A DNA stretch of 16,963 nucleotides from positions 1 to 16,963 of the forward strand of contig JWZX01001449.1 of assembly GCA_001275005.1 (NCBI GenBank), written 5' to 3'. The DNA is from Chrysochromulina tobinii. Its lineage: Eukaryota > Haptophyta > Prymnesiales > Chrysochromulinaceae. The notes below the pieces were generated by a model, which ran no database searches, was not told the origin of the DNA, and saw only the letters and a list, made by a program, of their open reading frames with translations. The first letter of the stretch is position 1. The number at the start of each line of letters is the position of its first letter. Shown piece after piece: positions 1 through 10,000 of the stretch. A program made the position numbers and the translations under genes.

Positions 1-550
1 CCCGTGCAACCACCTCGCCTGGCGGGCGTGTGGACCGTGGCGGACACACAGACACAACACATACTATCACGTCGCCTGGCTGGCGAGTCCCATCTTCTTC
101 ACGCGAGCCGCCGCCGCCTCCCTCCCTCCGCCGCATTCATAGACACACGATGAGGCGAACTATCAAGCGTCTACCACCTTTTGGAGAGCCTCCGAAAACT
201 CCAAACTCGTTTTCTTGAGGTCGCCATCTCGAGAGAGAACACACACAGGTGACAGGAATCGTTACGAGATACCAAGAACTCGAGACCCTGGAATTTCGCG
301 CGGCGCGAGAGAGGCCGTCGATAAACCGCGAGGCCTTAGCATAGCAGCTTGGCCCTCAATTTCAAGTTATTAGGAACGACATGGTCAGAATGCAAAGAAC
401 CAAACACGCCACGGGCACCGAGCTCGACGCAGATAGACCCCACACGTGGTGGACAGAACTCCGAATGGCGGAGTTTGAACACATCTCGTTACGCTACATC
501 TCGTATGCTGGAGTACTGCACGTACGCCATCCTCGGCTGCTCGTCTCCCC
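1..550. other. Left edge, no gene recognised
   Basis: No open frame here has recognisable protein character. Because the EF-hand gene on the minus strand ends at 551, the right part should carry its 3' untranslated region and polyadenylation site. I see no clear AATAAA-like signal in the expected orientation. A short imperfect direct repeat, consensus tcgcctggcNggcg, lies at about 13-26 and 72-85. The plus-strand frames here (about 62-84 codons) have random composition and overlap one another, so I did not call them. Confidence 0.5.
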
Positions 551-1993
551 TCACGGCTCGACGATGCCGAGCGCGTGCCACATGTAGACGGAGTCGTGCT
601 TAGCCGCGACCTCTTGCTTGGCCGCGTCCTTGAGCTCGAGCATGCGTGCGCGCTCGTGCTCGAGCAGCGAGCGCAGCTCTGTCGCCTGCTGCTTTCTGTT
701 CTCGCGCAAGCCCTCGCGCGACCCGAGCGACGCTGCCTTGAGCGCATCCACTTTTTTCTTTATCGAGATCTGCTTCTCCAGGTAGGCGTTCTTCTGCTGC
801 GCGATCTTGAGCGCGTTCTCCTCGAGCATCTGCTTCACCTCCGCCGTGGTGGCGTTCCGCTGCGCCTGGAACATTTCACGCCCCTCCTGGCGCACCTCCG
901 GCCGCGTCTCGAAGCGCACCTGCGCCGCCTGGTGTTTTGCCTGTTCCTCCTGCGCTCGCTTTGTCGACAAGGACTCTTCGCGCCGTTGCGAGCGCTCCAC
1001 CTTGGAGGCGATAGACGCCGCGATCGAGATATCGTGCTGCTCCTTGTGTCGCTGCGTTGTCGCGCGCGCCTTGCGCTTTTTGAAGCTGGTGGCGCGCTTG
1101 TTCGCCTTCTCGGCGAACTTGGCCTTCTTCACCTGCTCTAGCTCCCACTTCTGCTTGATCTCCGTCTTCATCTCCCACCCCTGGTATCTCTTCTGGTACT
1201 TAAGCAGCTCGACGGCGTGGTTGGTCTCCTCCTGTTGCTTCTTAGCCTGCTCGACGCGCACCTGCTGCTTTGCGAGGAAGCGCGCCTCTAATTTCTTCGC
1301 GCGCTGCTGCGCGACGGAGAGCTCCGACTTCATCTCGTTGTGCAGCTCTGCGTTGGTCGCCTGCACTAGCGCCTGCGTGGCCTTCATCCGGTGTGTCGGC
1401 ACGAAATCGACCATGGAGCGGATCGACTCAGGCGTGCGCGCATAGTACTTGGATGTGCTTGGCGACGCCGAGCCCGTGGGCGACGATGAGCGCGCCGAGC
1501 CCGTGGGTGACGCTGAGCGTCCCGGTGAGCGTGCCGGCGGCAACGCGCGCGCAGCCCCAGGCACGGGAGCCGAGCCTGCGCGCGCAGGCTCGTTGATTGG
1601 AGGCTTCTCGGCGCTCTGCTGTTTAGAAGTCTGCTTTTTGGCAGCCGGCGGCGCCTCCGCCGCGAACCAATTGAGCGGGTTGAGCCAGCCGAAGGCGCTG
1701 CCCGCCTCCTCGACCACCGAGGCGAGCCCCTCGGCGCTGCCGCTTGCGCTCTGCTTCTTCACAATCGCGACAAACTCCGCAAAGTCGATCTGGCCGCTGG
1801 CGTCAACGTCGGCATCGGCCATCATCTTCTTGATGGCCGCGTCCGACATGTCGAGCTTCAGCATCTTCACCATCGCCTTCAACTCATCAACCGACACGTG
1901 GCCCGACTTGTCCGTATCAAACTTGTCAAAGATCACGCGCAGCTTGGCCTTCTGGTCTTTGGCCGACACTTTGGGCTTAGCTGGGGTCGCCAT
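551..1993 (-). CDS. EF-hand pair protein with long C-terminal coiled coil
   Basis: Predicted 480 residues. Two canonical EF-hands sit at the N-terminus: loop 1 DTDKSGHVSVDE at 26-37 and loop 2 DVDASGQIDFAE at 62-73. Both have Asp at position 1, Gly at 6 and Glu at 12, so they should bind calcium. A hydrophobic stretch GWLNPLNWF (102-110) follows, then a Ser/Pro-rich linker (about 115-181) with a 9-residue repeat SPTGSARSS/SPTGSASPS. About 290 residues of Lys/Glu/Gln/Arg-rich helix, probably coiled coil, run to the end. The start at 1993 is preferred because EF-hand 1 begins just after it and the context is favourable (A at -3, G at +4). The frame stays open upstream to 2443, including an ATG at 2377, but that segment has no domain character. 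The layout suggests a calcium-regulated cytoskeletal or flagellar protein. This is inference; I recognise no named family for the helix. Confidence 0.85.
   Translation of the reverse strand: MATPAKPKVSAKDQKAKLRVIFDKFDTDKSGHVSVDELKAMVKMLKLDMSDAAIKKMMADADVDASGQIDFAEFVAIVKKQSASGSAEGLASVVEEAGSAFGWLNPLNWFAAEAPPAAKKQTSKQQSAEKPPINEPARAGSAPVPGAARALPPARSPGRSASPTGSARSSSPTGSASPSTSKYYARTPESIRSMVDFVPTHRMKATQALVQATNAELHNEMKSELSVAQQRAKKLEARFLAKQQVRVEQAKKQQEETNHAVELLKYQKRYQGWEMKTEIKQKWELEQVKKAKFAEKANKRATSFKKRKARATTQRHKEQHDISIAASIASKVERSQRREESLSTKRAQEEQAKHQAAQVRFETRPEVRQEGREMFQAQRNATTAEVKQMLEENALKIAQQKNAYLEKQISIKKKVDALKAASLGSREGLRENRKQQATELRSLLEHERARMLELKDAAKQEVAAKHDSVYMWHALGIVEP
1467..1507 (-). repeat. 27-bp in-frame tandem repeat in the Ser/Pro linker
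   Basis: The 14-mer gccgagcccgtggg occurs at 1467-1480 and 1494-1507, period 27 bp. It encodes the paired SPTGSA segments of the EF-hand/coiled-coil protein. The period is a multiple of three, so the frame is kept. Confidence 0.75.
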
Positions 1994-2379
1994 TATCCCG
2001 GCCTCCACCAGCCCGCTGCGGCGCCGCTCGAGGGCCTCTGCAAGAGAACCCCTGCGCTTTGGAGCTCGCGGTGCGCTTTGGAGCAAAGTAGTTTTGGAGT
2101 TTCGAAACCATTTTCGGTCTGGCTGACAGTCAAATTGTCGTTGAGCCTGGGTGGAGGGTGGTCCTGATTGCGTCTTAAATGAAGACCAATAGCCGATTCT
2201 GTTAGATGCCATTTGGACGTGGACCGTATGCTCTCGACGCGATGAGCGCAAGACGGCGCCTCGACGGACAACCAAATCGTGTTCTTGCAGCTCGCCGATC
2301 CGGCCGAGCGCATGACCGAGGCGTGCTGAACGCATCGAACTGTTGCTCGCGTCTCCGGCTCCAGGTCCAGGGTGCATGA
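1994..2379. promoter_or_regulatory. Divergent intergenic region (probable bidirectional promoter)
   Basis: These 386 bp separate the starts of the EF-hand gene (minus) and the filamin gene (plus), so both promoters and both 5' untranslated regions should lie here or overlap the genes. I see no clear TATA box. The one regular element is a 13-bp direct repeat at 2053-2084 near the EF-hand start. The call rests on gene orientation only. Confidence 0.55.
2053..2084. repeat. 13-bp direct repeat in divergent promoter
   Basis: The 13-mer tgcgctttggagc occurs exactly at 2053-2065 and 2072-2084, a 19-bp period. It lies 60-90 bp upstream of the EF-hand start codon on the other strand. It may be a paired factor-binding site or a small duplication in the 5' untranslated region; nothing in the sequence decides this. 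Confidence 0.6.
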
Positions 2380-5300
2380 ATGAAACAGTTCGACAAACAG
2401 GGAGCGACCGTGGTTTCCCGTTTAGCTCGTCATCGTGTGGCACGGGAGTCGCATGAGGATGCCCTTCAGGGTGCCCTCATCGTAGATGATGAAGATGGTC
2501 GAGAGAAGAAGCCTCTCCCGGTTGTAGAACCTGCAGATCCTCTCAGATGCATTGTCAGCGGAGCAGGCCTCGCGTCCGCGACGACTCGGGTGGTCGCAAA
2601 CTTCAACATCGAAGCTTTCAACAAGAATGGCCAGCGCAAGACGTCCGGAGGCGACCGCTTTGTGGCCGCCGTCCGCGGGCGAGGAAATGCTGTTTACTCA
2701 AAGGTCATTGATCAGCACAATGGCAGTTACCTCGTCGAGTTCAAGCCAAACGTGTCAGGCCGATACCAGATCGCCGTATCACTCGCCGGGACGCCGCTAC
2801 CCGGGAGTCCGTTCACCTGCATCGTCACCACGCCGACAGCGTCCTCGCCGCACTGCATTCTGCGAGGACCCGCGCTTCTGAACGCGATCGCTCGCAAGGA
2901 GGAATACTTTGAGATTCAGTTCAGGGATGCAAACGGTCAGATCGCTCACGCCGAGGATCTCGATGTGTACGTCGACGTCATCGATGTGGCTGAGCAAGCT
3001 GAGATTCTCGCCGCGCGAGCAGCTGAGGAGCAAGCGGCGGCGGAAGCTAAGGTGGTGGAAGAGAAGGCGGCGACCAAGACGAAGAAGGACGCCAGGGAAA
3101 AGGAGGCCGCGAAGAAGAAGGAGGAGGAGACGAAGAAGAAGGCCGCCGAGGCAGCCAACTCACCCAGCAGCCCCTTCCACGCCAGACCGACGCAACGCCC
3201 GGCCGGAGCCGAGGGTTTCATACCGCTGCTGAAGACGCATGAGTGCACGGTGACGAGCTCAAAACCCCTTGTCGTGCGCGCGGGGCTCGAAAAAGGGAGC
3301 CCCAGGCTAGGGCAGCTCCTCCCGGGGCAACGTTTGCGGCTGCTCGATGTGGTCGTGGTGGAAGAGGATGGCCAGAAGACCGCGAGGGCGAGCGTCGCCA
3401 TCGTCGATGTATCTAGGGGCGAGCGGCTTGAAATTCCATGCCAAACGAATTGGCGCGATCTCTTCACGGTGCGGCCCGCATGGCTGGAAGGCGTGCAAAC
3501 GCCGCGCAAGCAGCCGAGGCCGCGTGCGATGTCACCGCAACTGCCGTTTGGGCCTCGAGAGCCGCGAACGGCACCCGACTCGCAGGAAGCCGCCAAACGC
3601 AGCCTCGAGGGCGATAAGGCGCTCGAGGCCATTGGATGGGTCACAGTGCACAAGGGCCTCCGAGAGCTGGTGACACCTCGAGAGGAGCTACAGGCCTCAG
3701 AGCGGCAGCGCCATATCGAGCAGTGGGCACGGCGCGTCGCTGTGGACAAGAGCCTAGCGGTCAACTCCGTGAACAAGTTCATCGCGGGGCGCAAACATGA
3801 GGCCTCATTAGCAAAGAGTTCTTCCCATGGTTCTACCTACCAAACGACGGAGCTTGCGCCAAGCAGCAGCAGCAGCGCAGGACCGCGGCGCAAAAAGGGC
3901 GATGCAGAAGTGATGTTGGTTCGCCAGAGCGAGTCCGTGTACCTGCAGGAGCTTCATTCCGACCCAAAGGGGATCGGCTTTGCATTCGGCGGCGTCGAAC
4001 CTGGGCGGCTGCACGCCAAGGGCGAACTTATCGAGACGCACAAGGTGCACTATTCGATTGCCGTGTGTGGCGTGTACAGATTTCACGTTGGCCTGCGCCA
4101 TGACGGCGTCGAGCTGCCCGGCTCGCCGTTTCTGCTGCACGTGACAGCCGGGCCTGCCAGCGCACTTTCCACCCGCGTGCCGACAGAGGCGCTGCCGCTC
4201 GCCGGAGTCGTGGGCGATAAAGGAGGATGCGAGCTCCTTTTGCAAGCGAGCGATAAGATGGGCAACCGGTGCACGTCAGGCAGCGCTGCCGTCGCGTGCT
4301 TTGCCGGCAGCAAAGAAAAAAAGGTCGACACCGTCGTTGTGGACAACAACGACGGCACCTACCTCCTGCGCATGCGCTCGAAATACAGTGGCACTTTCGA
4401 CGTGCACGTGGCCATCGACGGGCTCGACGTGATCGGCTCGCCCATTCCGATGCGGTTGCTGTCGCAGAATCCGGACCTGACGCAGACCCAGCTGGAGGGT
4501 GAAGGCCTGCAAAAAGCAACCGCCGGCAATTCGACAAAGTTCTTTCTGGGATTCAGGGACCAGTACGGCAACGCTGCCGATCCGGGGTCAACGATGGTCT
4601 TGGGGATGGCATTGGTTCGGCAGCTTGAAGATAGCACGCAAGGAAAGAATTCGTCCAAGGCGGAGAAGGCGGCGATGGCCGAGCGCTGGAGGCAGGAGCC
4701 GCCACACCAGTACGAACTCATCGCGGACAAGGAATTCGACGACAAGCTCGAGGTGCGGTACACGCCCACTCTTGCGGGCAATCTCGAACTGTACCTATGG
4801 ATCTTGCGCCCTGAGAACAAAGCCATGGGGGGCGCCGGACGGGAGTTGCTCCACAGCACATTTTTCCTCGTTCAATGCGCGGCCGGCAAGGCACACACGG
4901 GCGGCAGCTCAGTTAAAGGCTTCACGCGTCTAGAAGTGGTCACAGACAGCAGGGGAAAGGCACCTTCAGGGTCCAAGACGGCGACGACGTCGGCAACACC
5001 CAAGCGCAGTCCCGCGCGCGACCAGAAAAGCAGCTACGAAGATTCGGTCGATGTGTACGCGGGCGAGCCCATCTTGGTTCGTCCGCGGATTCGCGATCGG
5101 CTCGGCAATCCAACCGCGGCCCCCGACGGCACGCTCAGCGTCCACCTCGAGCTTCCCGACGGCACGAAGGAGGAAATGAAGCTCGTGACTACCATCCGCA
5201 GTGGTCTGACTAATTACGAGATCAGGTACGAGCCGAGACGCACAGGCAAATACCAGATGCACGTGAACCTCAAGGATGCGCCAATTGAAGGCTCACCTGT

Positions 5301-6261
5301 GCGCTTTGAGTGCATCCCTAACTATCCGGACGTCGCCAAGTCCCGGTATATCCTTCCGACGGACACGCCGGCGCTGCTCTCCCACAAGGACTACTACATC
5401 ACAGTAATCACGTGCGATCGCTGTGGCAACCAGCTCGACCACGGCGGCGCATCCGTCAGTGGCCGGCTGCAGTCTGCCAATTTGCCCCCGCAGCAGAGCG
5501 TGATGCTCGACTGTGTCGATCTCGAGGACGGCACGTATCAGCTCAAGATCAATCTGCAGTCAGCGAGCGATCTTAAGGTGATCATCACCATTGACAAGGA
5601 TCGGCAGGGCGAGGGCGGCGGCGAGTTCCCGCCCATTCCAATGACGTTTGTCAATCTGGAAGCGCTCAACAAGAAGGCAGCCAAGCAGGCCAAGCAGGAG
5701 GCGATGAAAGAGCAAGCGGCCAGCGAAGGGCGGTTTTGGTCCATGGGGACATCTGGTGGGGACGAGGAGATTACCCTCACCCCAGGTTTGCCCAGCTCGC
5801 TGAAAGAGGTGCTGTTACCTCAAGATGATTCGATGGGGAGCACCACGCCGAAATCGGCTCACGATTCGATGGAGAACCCACTGTCCGCGGGCGATTCAGC
5901 CGGGAAAGCCAACGCCAAACTCAAGAAGGCTGGCGAAGGAATTGTCCAGGGCTTTGGCAGCACAGACGGCCGGCGAGGGAAGGTCTCCGGCGTGGCGATT
6001 GTGTCGGATGCGGCCACATCGGCAGCCAAAGAGACGGCCACGAAGGATGTAAAGGCGACAGAAGGCTCCGCCAGTGGAGCCAATACAAAAATCAAGAAGG
6101 CCGGCGAAGCAGTCCTCCAGGGCTTTGGAAGCTCTGACAGCCGTCGAGAGAAGGTCACCGCCGTGGCCATCGTGGCGGATGCGGCCAAGGAGAAGTCATC
6201 CAAGCTGAAGGGGCAAGCGTCCGCTTCCGACGTCAGGGCGGCCGACTCAGAAAAGCGATAA
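2380..6261 (+). CDS. Filamin-repeat (IgFLMN) protein, six repeats, one split by an insert
   Basis: Predicted 1293 residues. Filamin-type Ig repeats are recognised by the recurring pattern of an N-terminal strand, D..GN, DGTY, SGxYxxxV and G(S/T)PxPGSPF. Repeat 1 is about 51-150 (LPGSPF near its end). Repeat 2 starts at about 155, breaks at about 202 and finishes at about 549-592 (VHYSIAVCGVYRFHV, LPGSPF). Repeat 3 is about 593-697, repeat 4 about 698-835, repeat 5 about 850-986 and repeat 6 about 988-1096. The insert (203-548) holds a Lys/Glu/Ala helix and an SH3-like stretch. The tail has two 57-residue tandem copies. The start is fixed by a TGA directly before the ATG, and the next Met lies far inside. 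No actin-binding CH domains are present, unlike animal filamins. Filamin repeats act as rod and protein-docking modules, so a cytoskeletal scaffold is likely. Confidence 0.9.
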   Translation: MKQFDKQGATVVSRLARHRVARESHEDALQGALIVDDEDGREKKPLPVVEPADPLRCIVSGAGLASATTRVVANFNIEAFNKNGQRKTSGGDRFVAAVRGRGNAVYSKVIDQHNGSYLVEFKPNVSGRYQIAVSLAGTPLPGSPFTCIVTTPTASSPHCILRGPALLNAIARKEEYFEIQFRDANGQIAHAEDLDVYVDVIDVAEQAEILAARAAEEQAAAEAKVVEEKAATKTKKDAREKEAAKKKEEETKKKAAEAANSPSSPFHARPTQRPAGAEGFIPLLKTHECTVTSSKPLVVRAGLEKGSPRLGQLLPGQRLRLLDVVVVEEDGQKTARASVAIVDVSRGERLEIPCQTNWRDLFTVRPAWLEGVQTPRKQPRPRAMSPQLPFGPREPRTAPDSQEAAKRSLEGDKALEAIGWVTVHKGLRELVTPREELQASERQRHIEQWARRVAVDKSLAVNSVNKFIAGRKHEASLAKSSSHGSTYQTTELAPSSSSSAGPRRKKGDAEVMLVRQSESVYLQELHSDPKGIGFAFGGVEPGRLHAKGELIETHKVHYSIAVCGVYRFHVGLRHDGVELPGSPFLLHVTAGPASALSTRVPTEALPLAGVVGDKGGCELLLQASDKMGNRCTSGSAAVACFAGSKEKKVDTVVVDNNDGTYLLRMRSKYSGTFDVHVAIDGLDVIGSPIPMRLLSQNPDLTQTQLEGEGLQKATAGNSTKFFLGFRDQYGNAADPGSTMVLGMALVRQLEDSTQGKNSSKAEKAAMAERWRQEPPHQYELIADKEFDDKLEVRYTPTLAGNLELYLWILRPENKAMGGAGRELLHSTFFLVQCAAGKAHTGGSSVKGFTRLEVVTDSRGKAPSGSKTATTSATPKRSPARDQKSSYEDSVDVYAGEPILVRPRIRDRLGNPTAAPDGTLSVHLELPDGTKEEMKLVTTIRSGLTNYEIRYEPRRTGKYQMHVNLKDAPIEGSPVRFECIPNYPDVAKSRYILPTDTPALLSHKDYYITVITCDRCGNQLDHGGASVSGRLQSANLPPQQSVMLDCVDLEDGTYQLKINLQSASDLKVIITIDKDRQGEGGGEFPPIPMTFVNLEALNKKAAKQAKQEAMKEQAASEGRFWSMGTSGGDEEITLTPGLPSSLKEVLLPQDDSMGSTTPKSAHDSMENPLSAGDSAGKANAKLKKAGEGIVQGFGSTDGRRGKVSGVAIVSDAATSAAKETATKDVKATEGSASGANTKIKKAGEAVLQGFGSSDSRREKVTAVAIVADAAKEKSSKLKGQASASDVRAADSEKR
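5911..6189 (+). repeat. Two copies of a 57-residue C-terminal repeat in filamin-like protein
   Basis: Copy 1 begins at 5911 and copy 2 at 6082, a 171-bp period (57 codons). Conserved cores are KKAGE, QGFGS and VAIV.DAA, at about residues 1178-1213 and 1235-1270. Third-position differences between copies show the duplication is older than the other repeats in the window and that the protein sequence has been kept. I recognise no named family. Confidence 0.8.
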
Positions 6262-7061
6262 GCGAGCGTTCTGGCGATGGACGCGACCAGGCACCAGCCA
6301 TAGAAGTAGAGCTTGGATCTGTTTGCAAACATTATGATGGCTCACAAGAAAACACAGCATGAACTCGCGCGGCGTTGCGCCACCTTGAACGCTAACGCTC
6401 CTAACAAGTGTCACGTCCATCCCGTTCGACATACGTGTAAAGTCTCCAAGTGATGATTGTGACGGATACATCGGATAACACTTATTATTCTGTAGCAGAC
6501 CTGTTCCTGTAGAGCTCTGATCCCAATTCCCATTCCCAAACGACAAGACGGTCAAGTCGAGTCGCGCGGGCGCGGAGCGACAAAAATATCGACAGTCGAC
6601 ACTAACCACGTAAGCTTAAGGGGATGCACGCGCCTCTCCCTCTGCGGACGGACCGCGACCGAGCCTCTGAGAGACGAGTTGCGTCAGTGCAGAAAAGCCA
6701 GCAACAGACCCTGAAGTTGAGATCATAACTCAGAGACAGTTCAAATTAGCGCCGTTTTGAGCAACAACCGAGGATGAGTAACCGCTGCGCGGCGGGAGCG
6801 CGGCCCGTACTATGAACTATCGTACATTCGTACTCTTGGGTCGTGAGGTGGTTGCCTCGCCCCCAGCTTTGCCGGCCGCGCGTTAACCAGAATTGGTTTC
6901 ATTACACATTGGGGTCATGTAAGGTGTGTGTATTCTGAGCGGGCAGTAACAGTGCCGTAGCACCGGCTGTCGCGTCTGTCGTGTTAACGTTCACACATTA
7001 GAGGAACAGTTCTTGTTTGCATCCATACTGTAGCTGGTGTTGAACGACTCGTGACGTTTGC
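6262..7061. other. 800-bp gap between tandem genes: 3' end of filamin gene and promoter of next gene
   Basis: Both flanking genes are on the plus strand, so this stretch should hold the filamin 3' untranslated region and polyadenylation site, then the promoter and 5' untranslated region of the SPRY/IQ gene. Composition is more A/T-rich than the coding flanks. TGTAA, the green-algal polyadenylation motif, occurs at 6436-6440 about 175 bp past the stop, but one pentamer is weak evidence. An in-frame TGA at 7041 precedes the next ATG. I found no convincing tRNA, hairpin or open frame. Confidence 0.5.
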
Positions 7062-10000
7062 ATGGCAGCAGCGAACACAGGCTTTCACCAGGCGGACCTC
7101 AAACAGCCGTCCAGGCCGTGCGTTTCTGAGATCATCCACCGCGCGGCCGTGGATCAGCTCCCCCTAAAGCTCGACAAGCTTCCTCCGGCGTGGGCGCTCA
7201 GTGCTGGTTTTGTCAGGTCGGCGGACGATTACACGATCGTGCTATCTCCGGGCGGGACTGCAGAGGACAGTGCCGCGGATGATGCAAAGGCGGTAGAAGG
7301 GATTGCGGCCCTCGGCGTTCCCATCGTGAGCAGCGGGCAGCGCGCCATCACGATCACGTCACCGCCGAGCATTGTCGACGGCGACGGGGATGTCTTCGTG
7401 GGCCTTTGCGACGCGCGCGAGATGTTCACCGACACCAAGGCTGGGCGCGCGTGGGGCGTGCGGCTCAAGACGGGTGAAGTGCACACCACATCGAATGCGT
7501 ACTATGCTGGCGAGAGCGGCCGGCTACTCTACGCAGATGGCTACCCGCACGGCGGCCGGCGCGGCCCGATTGTTGGCGCGCTGCTGGTGATAATCATCGT
7601 AGACATGGATAAAGGCACGCTAGCCATCCAGATTGGCGACCGGCCACCCGTCGATACGTATGTCGACCTGCGCGGCGTCAAGGCGGTGCGCCCGTGGGCG
7701 CTCTGTGTCGGGCGCCGTTCGCATGCGCGCACAAAGCCCGACTGGCTCCGTTTAGGCACCGTGCCATACAAGGCCCTCCGCCCGCCCGTGTCACCCGCGC
7801 CGCCAGGCACGGTCGTGCAGCCGCCGCCATCGCCCTCGGCGAAATTGGCGCTGGGCATGCCCACGCTCCTCGCACACCCGAGCTCGGCGCGATCTCGGCC
7901 GAGATCGGTGCGATCTCCGCGCTCCACGGCGCATCCGAGGCGCGCTATCGGCATTCGCCCGATCAGTGCTGGGGGGCGCGTTTCGCCTCCAAAGGACTCG
8001 GCCATGGGCCTAGAGCCGAGGCGCTCTGTGGGCGGCTCGGTGGAGTTGTGGGGCATGGGCCCTGACGCGAAGCGCCAGGCGGCGACGGCGGCCTTGGGTG
8101 CCCATCTGCGCCATCCGAGGAAGCTTCGGCTACCGATCGCTTCACAGCTACCGATCGCTTCACAGCTACCGATCGCTTCACAGCAACCGATCGCTTCACA
8201 GCTACCGATCGCTTCACAGGCCCATGTTTCCAAATCTGCGTTCGCGGCCATCGCTTCGTCGCGTCCGTACGCCAAGCCGCCGTCGATGAGCCCTGCGCGC
8301 TTCGCCCATCTGGCAGCCGCACAAACGGCCTCGGCCGTACAGCGGCGGCTGCAGCCGTACAGCGACGAGGTGCAGCGTGCCACTGGTGGGTACGCCGGGT
8401 CTACCGCGGGGATCCTCTGTGGCTTATGCCCCTCGCCTCCAGCGCCGCATATCGCCTCGTCAGCGAGCGCCGGGGGTTCCGGCGCCGTGGGGGGCGGCAC
8501 GGCCGCGCCTTCGCACGATCATGCCCACGAGCTGTCCGGACTGCGCTCCCGCCCACCCTCGGCGCGGCGCGCACGCGCCCGCCCTGCCTCGGCCGAGTAC
8601 CGCTCACCCGAGTATGAGGTCGTCAAACCGGCACACTTGTCCGTTCCCGTGCGCCCCTCATCCGCCCGCCGCGCGTCGTCACCCGAGTCGGCGCGACTGG
8701 CGGAGCTCGAAAGGGCCAATAAGGACCTACAAGTGCGCGTTGAGTCGCTGGAGAAGTCGCTGAACAGAGCTCGCTCCCCGTCGCCGCGAGTACGCTCCTC
8801 ATCACCTGCGATACTCAGCGCGGAGGCCGACGTCGAGGAGAAGGAGGAGGGAGAGGACGGCGGGGAGGGCAAGGGTGGCAGCACACGAATGGCGGGTTCG
8901 GAGGACGAGGACGAGCACGACGCGAAGGCTTTGGCGGCGGCGGACGCGGCGGAGGCTTTGGCGGCGGCGAACGCGAACGCGGCGGTTGCGGCGGCGGAGG
9001 AAGCGTGGGAAAGGGCTCAGGAGGCCCAAGCTGCCATCAAGCTTCAGGCCATAAAGCGCGGGCAGCAGGCGCGCAAGCAGGCTGCCGCGCTGCGTGCTGC
9101 CCCAGTCTCAGGTGCTGTCGCTGCCGAGGACGACGACGATGAAGAGGACAGCGACGAAGATGCGGACGCTGCGGCTGCGGCGGACGAGGCATTATTTGCC
9201 GCTGAGCTGGAGGCCGCCGCCGCAGCAGTGGCCGCCGCCATGGAGGCCGCGGCCGCAGCCGAGGAGAATGCGGCTGCGACCCGACTACAAGCCATCAAAC
9301 GAGGTCGCGAGGCACGAGCCGCTGCGGCGGCAAGGAGGGCGGAGGTCGCAGAGGAGAATAGCGCAGCGACCAAGTTGCAGGCGATCAAGCGCGGCCGGGA
9401 CGAGCGTGCACGGCTCGCGGCACAGAAGGGCAAGAAGAGGGCAAGCCCCACGCTCGGCAAGATCGACCTCGACGAAGGGCCCGACGCCCCGCCGATCCAG
9501 CAACAGATCGCGGCGGCGCTTCGCCAGAATGCTGGCAAGGTGCTCGACCTTTTCCGCGAGTGGGATGCCAACGGCGACGGCGAGGTGAGCAAGAAGGAGT
9601 TTCGCAAGGCTATGCCTGCCATCGGGCTCGATGTGTCGGTCCAGGAGGTCGATGCCCTCTTTGACAGCTGGGACAGGGACGGAGGTGGCGTACTCAACTT
9701 GAGGGAGCTGAGCAAGGCACTGAAGAGATCACCATCGCCGCCGCCGATGAGACCTGGCAGTCCAGCCGACGAGGCTGCTCTGGCCGCCGCAAAAGCCGCG
9801 GCGGATCAAGCGATGGCGGAGGCCGAGGCGGCGGTCGAGGCGGCAGCGAGCGCAGCCGAGGAGGCGCGAGCTGCGACCAGGTTGCAGGCCCGGCGACGAG
9901 GCCAGGCGACGCGCAGCAAGACGCATGAGCTGCGTCGTGCTGAGAAAGAGAGAGCAGAGAAAGCGCAAGACGTGGCAGACGCGGCAGCGGACGCTGCAGA

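Noticed and set aside
575-1445. Plus-strand frames of 188 and 212 codons opposite the EF-hand gene
   Set aside because: Leu/Arg/Cys-rich mirror frames of a Lys/Glu-rich coiled-coil gene; typical antisense shadows in GC-rich DNA.
1994-2443. N-terminal extension of the EF-hand gene frame, 150 more codons
   Set aside because: It opens at a GTG, its composition is random, it would overlap the start of the filamin gene, and the EF-hands begin just after the ATG at 1993, which has a good context. An ATG at 2377 keeps the extension formally possible.
2946-3794. Minus-strand 282-codon frame inside the filamin gene
   Set aside because: Ser/Phe/Ala-rich antisense of the Lys/Glu helix; no recognisable motif.
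6262-7061. tRNA or other small RNA gene
   Set aside because: The only hint is a gttcgac word near 6424, without matching A-box or cloverleaf arms.
8130-8219. CRISPR-like array
   Set aside because: The 18-bp units abut with no spacers and encode in-frame LPIASQ; it is a coding minisatellite in a eukaryotic gene.
7541-8500. Minus-strand 319-codon frame opposite the SPRY/IQ gene
   Set aside because: It holds the antisense of the LPIASQ repeat (GSCEAI) and no known domain; the plus strand encodes clear domains on both sides.
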